The translations under genes and the position numbers were made by a program. From NCBI GenBank assembly GCA_021741085.1, contig JAIOYM010000019.1:1-16869 (forward strand): a stretch of 16,869 nt of DNA, given 5' to 3'. This document shows positions 1 through 6,756 of the stretch, piece by piece (within the stretch, counting starts at the first letter, position 1; each line of letters starts with the position of its first letter). Origin of the DNA: Rickettsiaceae bacterium (GTDB taxonomy: Bacteria; Pseudomonadota; Alphaproteobacteria; Rickettsiales; Rickettsiaceae). Under the pieces are notes generated by a model. It was not told where the DNA came from. It saw only the letters and a program-made list of their open reading frames with translations, and made no database searches.

Positions 1-275
1 CCTTCGCCGTCAATAGTTAATTGAACCGCTTGACTTAGGATGACAGTTTCAAACGCATCGCGCTCTTGCGAATAAGGGTCAAGAGTTTGAATTATTTTGC
101 TGAGTTCAGCTATGCGCTGATAACTACAAAATTCAATAGCCTTATTTTTGATTGAAGGATAAGCGATAACACAATTGATTTCACCCGTTGCAAGCAAATT
201 CCTATATGCGGCTGGAATTGAGATCCTACCTTTTTTGTCGATAGTATTTAAATATGTTGATAGGAAAAGGCTCAT
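1..275 (-). CDS. mraZ: Transcriptional regulator MraZ, 5' part (runs off left edge)
   Basis: MraZ is a DNA-binding protein of the SpoVT/AbrB fold that usually heads the division and cell-wall (dcw) cluster and represses its own promoter. The reverse complement from the ATG at 275 gives 91 codons starting MSLFLSTYLNTIDKKGR. The first DxxxR motif of the family is D13-KKG-R17, followed by ISIPAAYR. The stretch LDPYSQERDAFE (66-77) and a second-repeat start IDGE (88-91) follow before the window ends. About 50-60 C-terminal residues should lie outside. No clear Shine-Dalgarno precedes the ATG. A consensus-like promoter and four spaced TGG boxes lie just upstream (separate entries), as expected for autoregulation. 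The rest of a dcw cluster (rsmH, ftsI and so on) may lie beyond the left edge, but this cannot be seen. The family is confident from the N-terminal half. Confidence 0.93.
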   Translation of the reverse strand, partial: MSLFLSTYLNTIDKKGRISIPAAYRNLLATGEINCVIAYPSIKNKAIEFCSYQRIAELSKIIQTLDPYSQERDAFETVILSQAVQLTIDGE

Positions 276-312
276 ATCAATTGTTATTTAAAAGTTAATA
301 TTCGACTCAGTT

Positions 313-346
313 TGGGCAATTATGGAATAATATGGGTTAATATGGA
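313..346 (+). promoter_or_regulatory. Candidate MraZ operator: four TGG boxes at 10-bp spacing
   Basis: On the plus strand TGG occurs at 313, 323, 333 and 343, exactly 10 bp apart: TGGGC, TGGAA, TGGGT, TGGAT, each separated by 5 AT-rich bases. MraZ of Escherichia coli is known to bind TGGGN direct repeats with 5-bp spacers upstream of its own gene. The array here starts 38 bp upstream of the mraZ ATG and lies just downstream of a -10 box, over the expected transcription start, so bound MraZ would block initiation. The repeats are seen directly; binding is inferred. Confidence 0.7.
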
Positions 347-374
347 TTCTAACCAATAAAATAATGGGAGTCAA
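346..374 (-). promoter_or_regulatory. Sigma70-type promoter for mraZ
   Basis: Read on the minus strand, TTGACT (-35, plus positions 369-374) is followed by exactly 17 bp and then TAGAAT (-10, plus positions 346-351). Each hexamer matches the consensus in 5 of 6 positions. Transcription would start near 339, inside the TGG-box array, leaving a leader of about 65 nt before the mraZ ATG at 275. In DNA this AT-rich chance matches are common, but the spacing and the position next to the operator support it. Confidence 0.6.
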
Positions 375-432
375 CAAGAAAAATGCAAATATAAAAATAT
401 AATTAAAATTTTCTCATCTCTTTATTAAGAAT

Positions 433-484
433 ATCTATAGAAATAAAGCGGAATATTAAGACATTTCTGCCTATTACTATAGAT
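433..484. repeat. 8-bp inverted repeat with CTATAG cores
   Basis: ATCTATAG (433-440) and CTATAGAT (477-484) are perfect inverted copies separated by 36 bp, between the end of the outer-membrane protein gene and the mraZ promoter. Each arm contains the palindrome CTATAG. It may be chance in AT-rich DNA or a pair of regulator sites; no U-run follows it, so it is a poor terminator. A small 7-bp hairpin, CTAAAAT/ATTTTAG (490-507), lies next to it. Confidence 0.3.
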
Positions 485-546
485 TTATGCTAAAATTGAT
501 ATTTTAGGCTAATTAAAAATTTTAAGATTTTCCACATAATAATTTA

Positions 547-1422
547 TTAAAATTTAACTGCAATTTCTGCAAAAGATATAGTGGCGGTTTTTCCTAATGA
601 TAAAGACCACCAGTCTCCTTCTACTCCAGCGCGAACTGCATATGAAAGACCAGTTTTTTGACTAAAAGTAGCTTTAGTCTCTATTTGCAACTGGCTAATA
701 TTAAAAGATACACCAGCATTACCTTTGAATCCTTCAAGCCCAAAGTAATCAAATTCTTTATAACCATTTTTGTGTAGGTTTTTTTCATGCTCTTCTTTTG
801 AATCTAGAAGATAAGAATAGCCAACTTCTCCAATAAGCTTCAAATCTTCAGTTATTGGGATTTTACTACCTAGTAATATACTTTGTACTCCTCGTATTAT
901 TACATTTTCTGTACTAGCTAATTTATTATCCTTAATCGTATCTTCAATACAAATATTTAAAACACTCCGTAGATAAAAATTTTTGTGTATTTTTAGCTTA
1001 GAGATTAATGAAAAAGCTCCAGTCAATAAATCCGGTTTTTCTTTGTCCGAAGCAGTTTTTGTAGTAATGAAATAACTAGATAAACCTAAAGATAAACTTT
1101 CAAATGAATAACTTAATGTAAACTCGCCAGAAGTGTGAACTATTTCGTTGGAGTGAATTATTGGTTTAATAGAAATTTTTAACCCTTTGAAAGTTTCTTC
1201 ATTTTTAAAAAATGGATTACTAGTAACGGTGTCAATTTCGGTACTAAAACTAGCACCTAAATAATCAGATAACTTAGCGTATCCCAAAAGGTTAGCTAAA
1301 TTTGGTGGTGCATTATTATCATCTCCAGCTGCCACTACAGAAGAGCAATTTAGCATATTCAGGCAAGCGGCAGATGCTAAAACGAATGTAATTTTTTTAG
1401 TTTTATTCAATAAGTTAATCAT
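547..1422 (-). CDS. Probable outer-membrane beta-barrel protein, family not recognised
   Basis: A 291-residue protein from the ATG at 1422. The reading frame stays open upstream to a TTG at 1518, but only the ATG puts a normal signal peptide at the N-terminus: basic NKTKK, a hydrophobic stretch at about 11-24, and a signal peptidase I site after VVAA (residue 32) before GDDNN. The mature part is rich in alternating polar/hydrophobic segments typical of beta strands, such as GEFTLSYSFESLSLGLSSYF and GLSYAVRAGVEGDWWSLSLG. It ends in Phe with alternating hydrophobic residues (EIAVKF), the usual C-terminal signal for BAM-dependent barrels. I recognise no named family. It is divergent from metG and upstream of mraZ. 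A cysteine at residue 26 (LNC) is not a good lipobox. Location is inferred; substrate and function are unknown. Confidence 0.68.
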   Translation of the reverse strand: MINLLNKTKKITFVLASAACLNMLNCSSVVAAGDDNNAPPNLANLLGYAKLSDYLGASFSTEIDTVTSNPFFKNEETFKGLKISIKPIIHSNEIVHTSGEFTLSYSFESLSLGLSSYFITTKTASDKEKPDLLTGAFSLISKLKIHKNFYLRSVLNICIEDTIKDNKLASTENVIIRGVQSILLGSKIPITEDLKLIGEVGYSYLLDSKEEHEKNLHKNGYKEFDYFGLEGFKGNAGVSFNISQLQIETKATFSQKTGLSYAVRAGVEGDWWSLSLGKTATISFAEIAVKF

Positions 1423-1442
1423 AAAGTTAATAATAAGAATAT

Positions 1443-1463
1443 AGTTATTTAAGGTTAATAACT
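1443..1463. promoter_or_regulatory. Palindrome upstream of the outer-membrane protein gene
   Basis: AGTTATT (1443-1449) and AATAACT (1457-1463) form a perfect 7-bp inverted repeat with a 7-bp spacer, 21-41 bp upstream of the ATG at 1422. Size and position fit a dimeric repressor site or a 5'-leader hairpin. Chance cannot be excluded at this base composition. Confidence 0.35.
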
Positions 1464-1665
1464 TGCCACAAATGTAACAAGATATAATCAATATATAACA
1501 AATATTTTTATATTTCAATAGCGGGTTGAATTTTATTTAAAAATTATCAGTTACATTAGTTTATACATTATTCTCTAAAAGGTTAAACAACTTTTGTTGA
1601 GAAAAATATTTAGAAAATACCTAAAATGAGTGATAGAATAGAACAAAATAAAAATTTGCTATAAA

Positions 1666-3186
1666 ATGAAAAACAAATATTACATTACTACGCCAATATA
1701 CTATCCAAACGATAAACCTCATTTGGGGCATGCATATACAAATATTTGTTGTGACATACTTGCCCGGTTTGCCAGACTTAAAGAATATGATGTGTATTTT
1801 TTAACCGGAACAGATGAACATGGACAAAAATTACAAAAAGCAGCGGAAAATGCTGATATGCAACCTAGTGAATTTGTAGATAGCAAAGTTATTAGTTTTC
1901 TTGAACTAAACTCCTTATTGAATATATCAAATGATGATTTTATACGTACTACTCAAATCAGACATACTAGCTCTGTGCAATATCTATGGAATTTGCTACT
2001 CGAAAAAGGGCATATTTATAAAGGTAAATATGATGGTTGGTATTCAGTGAGGGATGAAAGTTTTTACAGTGAGAATGAATTAAGACCTGATGGAAAAGCA
2101 CCTACTGGAGCTGAGGTGGAATGGGTTGAGGAAGAAAGCTTCTTTTTTAGACTTTCTCATTTTCAGGATAAATTATTAGAGTTTTATGAATCTAATCACG
2201 ATTTTATCCAACCAACTTCTCGCCGCAATGAAGTTATAAATTTTGTGAAATCTGGTCTTAAAGATTTATCAATTTCACGTACAAGTTTTACTTGGGGAAT
2301 TAAAGTACCAAACGAACAGAATCACGTAATCTATGTTTGGCTGGATGCCTTAACTAATTATATCTCGGCATTAGGCTATCCTAATGAGGGGGGCAAAATG
2401 AAAGAATTTTGGCCCGCTAATGTACATATGATAGGCAAAGATATCTTACGTTTTCACGCTATCTTTTGGCCTGCATTTTTAATGGCAGCTGATATAAAGC
2501 TACCTAAACATATAGCCATTCATGGTTGGTGGATGAACGAGGGGGAAAAAATGTCTAAATCTATTGGTAACGTAATAGACCCAGTGAGCATTGTGCAGAA
2601 ATATAATGCTGATGCTTTACGCTATTTTGTGGCTAAAGAAATGCCCTTTGGACAAGATGGTAATTTTGTGGAGAAAAATCTTCAAAACAGATATAACACC
2701 GAGCTAGCTAATAAAATTGGCAATTTATTGCAACGCACTCTTGCTTTGGTGCGCAAAAATTTTGATAGCAAAATTCCAAATGTTAAATCTATCGAGGATT
2801 TATATAAAGACTCAGAACTACTTCAAATAGCTGCTGTTAGCTATGAAGAAATAGACAATTTCTTACAAAAATATGAATTTCACAATGCACTAGAGCAAAT
2901 AATTAAAATTGCTGACAGAGCTAATGAATATATAGACCAAATTGCTCCATGGCATTTAATAAAAACCGATTTAGAAAAAACGGCTGAAGTGTTATATATA
3001 TTAGTAGAGACATGCCGTTATATAGCTACATTACTTCAAGCATTTATACCAGATTCTGCTGATAAGATGCTACATCAATTGAATATTCATATAGATATGC
3101 GTAAGTTTAAATGTTTAAATTCTGATTTTGCATTAAAACCAGGGACAGCTATCAATTCTATACAGCCCATATTTGTTAAATTTTAA
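1666..3186 (+). CDS. metG: Methionyl-tRNA synthetase
   Basis: Class I aminoacyl-tRNA synthetase charging tRNA-Met with methionine in the cytosol, needed for initiation and elongation. At 506 residues it is the short form without a C-terminal Trbp111-like tRNA-binding domain. The HIGH motif is HLGH at 19-22 within TTPIYYPNDKPHLGHAYTN, and the KMSKS loop is at 295-299 (GEKMSKSIGN). The connective-peptide knuckle reads WYSVRDESFYSENEL and has no cysteines between about 110 and 180, so this is a zinc-less form; the anticodon-binding helical domain follows. The start was chosen because the MKNKYYITTPIYY beginning matches the family; no Shine-Dalgarno is visible. mutS starts 8 nt after the stop, so the two are likely co-transcribed. 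The family call is essentially certain. Confidence 0.97.
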   Translation: MKNKYYITTPIYYPNDKPHLGHAYTNICCDILARFARLKEYDVYFLTGTDEHGQKLQKAAENADMQPSEFVDSKVISFLELNSLLNISNDDFIRTTQIRHTSSVQYLWNLLLEKGHIYKGKYDGWYSVRDESFYSENELRPDGKAPTGAEVEWVEEESFFFRLSHFQDKLLEFYESNHDFIQPTSRRNEVINFVKSGLKDLSISRTSFTWGIKVPNEQNHVIYVWLDALTNYISALGYPNEGGKMKEFWPANVHMIGKDILRFHAIFWPAFLMAADIKLPKHIAIHGWWMNEGEKMSKSIGNVIDPVSIVQKYNADALRYFVAKEMPFGQDGNFVEKNLQNRYNTELANKIGNLLQRTLALVRKNFDSKIPNVKSIEDLYKDSELLQIAAVSYEEIDNFLQKYEFHNALEQIIKIADRANEYIDQIAPWHLIKTDLEKTAEVLYILVETCRYIATLLQAFIPDSADKMLHQLNIHIDMRKFKCLNSDFALKPGTAINSIQPIFVKF

Positions 3187-3194
3187 CTATTACT

Positions 3195-5843
3195 ATGCTT
3201 ACCGAAACAGAATTCAAAGATAAATATTTATACATAACAGCAACGCCAATAATTCAGCAATATTTGGATAATAAATTTGCACATCAAGATTGTTTATTAT
3301 TATTTCGCTTAGGAGATTTTTACGAGTTATTCTTTGAAGATGCAGAGATAGCAAGTAAGGTTCTTTCTATAACTCTTACTGCTCGCAATAAAGAATCCCA
3401 AGAGGTTGCTATGTGTGGTATTCCGCATCACACTTTAGATGCATATTTAGCTAAGTTAGTAGATAGTGGTTATAAAATAGCAATATGCGAACAATTGGAA
3501 ACGCCAGAGGAGGCTAAAAAACGAGGTTCAAAAGCTGTTGTAAGAAGAGAAGTTACGAGGGTAATAACGGCAAGTACTATTATTGATGAAAATCTTACCG
3601 ATGCATCAAAACCTAATTATCTGGTAGCAGTATTAGCACCTAATACAAAGGAAAAATCATCTAAAGCAGCGATATGTTACTTAGACATTGCTACTGATGA
3701 TTTTGCTAGTTATGAATTCGATTTTGGTAATTTACATGATGAATTAGAAAGACTACAACCAAAAGAAGTTATAGTTAGTCAAAATGATATGGCGGAAAAA
3801 TATTTTTATGAGTGTATAAAACCTTATCAAAAATATTGTATAGTTCAGGCGCATAGCTACTTTGCTTCAAACAAAGCAGCAAATATTATAACAAGATTTT
3901 TTGGTTTGCACGACTTAAAAATATTAGAGAATGCTAGTCAACAGCAAATATCTGTTATAGGTGCAGCACTTGAATATATAAACATCACGCAAAAACACAA
4001 TTTACCTAAAATTTCTTTACCTAAAATAACAAATAATTATCAATATTTACTAATAGATTCAGCGACACGTAGGAATCTTGAATTATTTCGCACCTCAGGT
4101 GGCGAATATAAAAATAGTCTATTAGAGTTCTTGAATAAAACCATTACTAAAATGGCCAGCAGGCTTTTATTCAGGTATTTGAGTTCTCCATTAATTGATA
4201 AAGCTCAGATAGACCAAAGATTGGACATGGTTTATTATCTTCACTCTGAGAGAGAAATTTCAGCAAAGCTAGATATACAGCTAGAATTATGCTACGACAT
4301 TGAGCGCGTGATAGCTAAAATTGCTGCCAAAAGAGTTTTTCCTGACGATATAATAGCTCTCAAATCTACACTAAAGGCAGCATTTGATATCAAAAATATA
4401 TTTATAACTAGGAAAGATAATTTGCCATTATTGCTAGAGCAAAATTTACAAAAATTACCAAATAATCTTGAATTATATGAAAAAATTGCTGAGGTAGTTT
4501 TAGCTGAGCCAAGTAAAAATCTTACAGCTGGTGGTGTTATATCTCCAGATTATCATCCTAGAATTGAAGAGCTAAATAATTTACTTAATAACAGTGAGTT
4601 AGCAATAGCCGCTTTAAAAGATAAATATCAAAAGCTTACCAATATAGACAATCTAAAAATAAGTCATAACAATATTTTAGGCTTATTCATAGAGGTTACG
4701 AGTAAAAATGTGTATAAAATTACAGATTCTATTTTTGTACATCGGCAAACAATGAATAATGCTGTGCGTTTCACTACGCAAGAATTACAATCCTTAGATC
4801 AAGAAATCGTTAATGCAAAAAATAACTTAGTTAACCTAGAAATTGAAATATTTACCAAGCTATGCGATAAAATATTAGAACAGGCGGACTTTATTAAAAA
4901 AATTGCCGAAGCTATAGCAGAGCTTGACTTATTTAATAATTTTGCAAAAATTGCAGAAAAACACAATCTCTCAAGACCAAATATTTTATTGAACAAAACT
5001 TATAAAGTTAGCTTGGCAAGGCATTTGATAGTAGAAAAAAATCTTCAAGAGCAAAGAGAAAATTTTACTGCTAACAATTGCACTCTTGAAGAAAATGCTA
5101 ATATCTGGCTAATTACGGGACCTAATATGGGTGGTAAAAGCACATTTCTCAGGCAAAATGCCATCATGATAATACTTGCTCAAATGGGATGTTTTGTGCC
5201 AGCAAAATCTGCTGAAATAGGAATAGTGGATAAATTATTTAGCAGAATTGGTGCAAATGATGATATTAATATGGGTCGTTCAACCTTTATGGTGGAAATG
5301 AATGAAACCGCTATAATATTAGCTCAAGCAACTGAGAAATCTTTTATTATACTAGATGAAGTGGGAAGGGGTACATCTACGTATGATGGTGTTTCTCTGG
5401 CTTGGGCTACTTTGGAATATATACATGATAAAATTAAGGCTAGATGTTTATTCGCGACTCATTATCATGAGCTTAACCAAATGCATGAAAAGTCAAGATC
5501 TATAAGAAATTATAATTTAGCAATTGAAGAAAGTGGTCGTAATATAGTTTTCTTACATAAAATTATCGAGGGTGCTGCAGATAAATCTTATGGTTTGCAT
5601 GTAGCGGCAATAGCGGGAATACCAAAGTTAGTTGTAGAGAGAGCTAAAGAGATTTTAAGATCTTTACATACGCCAAATAATTATACAGAAATACCTAGAA
5701 ATCAAAAAGACCAGCAAGAAGAATTACAAATTTTGTTAGCTAAAATTTCTAGCTGTAACCCTGATGATCTATCCCCCAAGGAAGCATTAGAAGAGCTATA
5801 TAGCATTAAAAAACTATTCACTAATCTACCTCAAAATATTTAA
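3195..5843 (+). CDS. mutS: DNA mismatch repair protein MutS
   Basis: Mismatch-recognition ATPase that binds mispaired bases as a dimer and recruits MutL. At 882 residues it is slightly longer than the E. coli protein. The mismatch-probing Phe-x-Glu is F42-Y-E44 in RLGDFYELF, followed by the connector, lever and clamp domains. The ATPase has Walker A G642-PNMGGKST-650, the following RSTFMVEM loop, Walker B FIILDE at 717-722 with the adjoining GRGTSTYDG signature, and the ATHYHEL histidine switch. The C-terminus (LSPKEALEELYSIKKLF) matches the usual end of the family, so the gene is complete. No Shine-Dalgarno is evident, and the start is 8 nt after metG, suggesting coupling. A pseudouridine synthase follows after 14 nt. 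mutL is not in the window. Confidence 0.98.
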   Translation: MLTETEFKDKYLYITATPIIQQYLDNKFAHQDCLLLFRLGDFYELFFEDAEIASKVLSITLTARNKESQEVAMCGIPHHTLDAYLAKLVDSGYKIAICEQLETPEEAKKRGSKAVVRREVTRVITASTIIDENLTDASKPNYLVAVLAPNTKEKSSKAAICYLDIATDDFASYEFDFGNLHDELERLQPKEVIVSQNDMAEKYFYECIKPYQKYCIVQAHSYFASNKAANIITRFFGLHDLKILENASQQQISVIGAALEYINITQKHNLPKISLPKITNNYQYLLIDSATRRNLELFRTSGGEYKNSLLEFLNKTITKMASRLLFRYLSSPLIDKAQIDQRLDMVYYLHSEREISAKLDIQLELCYDIERVIAKIAAKRVFPDDIIALKSTLKAAFDIKNIFITRKDNLPLLLEQNLQKLPNNLELYEKIAEVVLAEPSKNLTAGGVISPDYHPRIEELNNLLNNSELAIAALKDKYQKLTNIDNLKISHNNILGLFIEVTSKNVYKITDSIFVHRQTMNNAVRFTTQELQSLDQEIVNAKNNLVNLEIEIFTKLCDKILEQADFIKKIAEAIAELDLFNNFAKIAEKHNLSRPNILLNKTYKVSLARHLIVEKNLQEQRENFTANNCTLEENANIWLITGPNMGGKSTFLRQNAIMIILAQMGCFVPAKSAEIGIVDKLFSRIGANDDINMGRSTFMVEMNETAIILAQATEKSFIILDEVGRGTSTYDGVSLAWATLEYIHDKIKARCLFATHYHELNQMHEKSRSIRNYNLAIEESGRNIVFLHKIIEGAADKSYGLHVAAIAGIPKLVVERAKEILRSLHTPNNYTEIPRNQKDQQEELQILLAKISSCNPDDLSPKEALEELYSIKKLFTNLPQNI

Positions 5844-5857
5844 AGAAGCCAAAAATC

Positions 5858-6544
5858 ATGAGAATAGCAAAATTTATATGTGCACAAGGATATTGTTCTA
5901 GAAGAAAAGCTGAAGAATTAATTTTCTCTAAAAGAGTTTCTTTAAATGGTGAAATAATAGAAAATCCAGTTTATTTTGTTACAAAAAAAGACAATATCAC
6001 TATTGATGGTAAAAAACTAGATGTAGCGCAAGAACAAGAGAAGTTGTGGATATATTATAAACCAGTTGGCGAAATTACTACACATGATGATCCCGAAGGT
6101 AGGAATACGGTGTTTGCAAATTTACCATCTGAAATTGGTAGAGTAGTTAGTGTTGGTCGTTTAGATGTTAATAGTGAAGGCTTGTTGTTACTAACTAATT
6201 CAGGGCAATTGGCTAATAAATTATCGCTTCCAGCAAATAACTATAAGCGAGTTTACAAAGTGCGAGCAAGAGGTCTAACACAAGAGGCTATAGATGAAAT
6301 AGATCGCATTAACAATGGATTAATTCTTGCCGGCATTAATAGCAAACCAGTGGATATAAAGATTCTTAACAGTAATAGTTATAATAGATGGTTTATTGTT
6401 ACTTTACATGAAGGTAAAAATAGAGAAATAAGAAAATTATTCACACATATAGGACTTGAAGTTAACAGGCTAATTAGAATATCTTTTGGAAAATTTGAAT
6501 TAGGCCATATGCAGCCTGGGGAATTACAAGAGGTGAAGATATGA
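5858..6544 (+). CDS. rluB: RluB/RsuA-family rRNA pseudouridine synthase
   Basis: Isomerises a specific uridine in ribosomal RNA to pseudouridine; RluB acts on 23S rRNA in the peptidyl-transferase region. The 228 residues hold an N-terminal S4 RNA-binding domain (about 1-50: RIAKFICAQGYCSRRKAEELI, then VSLNGE) and the catalytic domain. The latter opens with YYKPVGEITTHDDPEGR and carries the active-site Asp103 in SVGRLDVNSEGLLLLTN. The family's third motif, EGKNREIRKLF, is at about 185-195. The protein has no long basic C-terminal tail. Which member (RluB, RsuA or RluE) cannot be settled by eye; RluB is favoured by the S4 domain and wording of the motifs. A weak AGAAG precedes the start, 14 nt after mutS, so it is probably the last gene of the metG-mutS run. 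Confidence 0.86.
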   Translation: MRIAKFICAQGYCSRRKAEELIFSKRVSLNGEIIENPVYFVTKKDNITIDGKKLDVAQEQEKLWIYYKPVGEITTHDDPEGRNTVFANLPSEIGRVVSVGRLDVNSEGLLLLTNSGQLANKLSLPANNYKRVYKVRARGLTQEAIDEIDRINNGLILAGINSKPVDIKILNSNSYNRWFIVTLHEGKNREIRKLFTHIGLEVNRLIRISFGKFELGHMQPGELQEVKI

Positions 6545-6614
6545 TGTTTTTTAGAGTGCAAAATCATTTAATCATAATTTAATATATACCTGATTTTAAA
6601 AAACTTAATTAAAT

Positions 6615-6645
6615 AAAAATCATGTAACTTTTTAGCACGATTTTT
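6615..6645 (+). terminator. Weak candidate terminator after the pseudouridine synthase
   Basis: AAAAATCATG (6615-6624) pairs with CACGATTTTT (6636-6645) with one A-C mismatch and an 11-nt loop. The 3' arm runs into a further T. GC content is low, so the stem is weak. It is placed where a terminator of the metG-mutS-rluB run would be expected. The rest of the 6545-6756 spacer is AT-rich; TATAAT-like strings occur at 6675 and 6715 without a convincing -35 box. Confidence 0.3.
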
Positions 6646-6756
6646 TATAAGAATCAAAATTATCAAAAAATCTTTATAATTAAACTAGACTCAAAGAGTT
6701 AAAAAAAGCTAACTTATAATTATAGTAGCTAGTTAACTTAAATTTAGGTATTTTTT

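Noticed and set aside
1343..1354. Lipobox-like LNC in the outer-membrane protein signal region
   Set aside because: Asn at the -1 position before Cys is not typical, and a better signal peptidase I site follows at VVAA.
1423..1518. N-terminal extension of the outer-membrane protein to a TTG at 1518
   Set aside because: The extension would put a second hydrophobic stretch before a normal signal peptide; the ATG at 1422 gives a proper one.
4799..4996. Minus-strand open frame inside mutS
   Set aside because: It is fully contained in the strongly supported mutS gene and has no family resemblance or ribosome site. Other short frames opposite rluB, ftsK, the ABC-F gene, murD and serS were dismissed for the same reason.
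6541..6582. 13-codon frame starting ATGATG overlapping the stop of the pseudouridine synthase
   Set aside because: The ATGA overlap looks like translational coupling, but the frame ends after MMFFRVQNHLIII with no recognisable product. A decayed gene cannot be shown.
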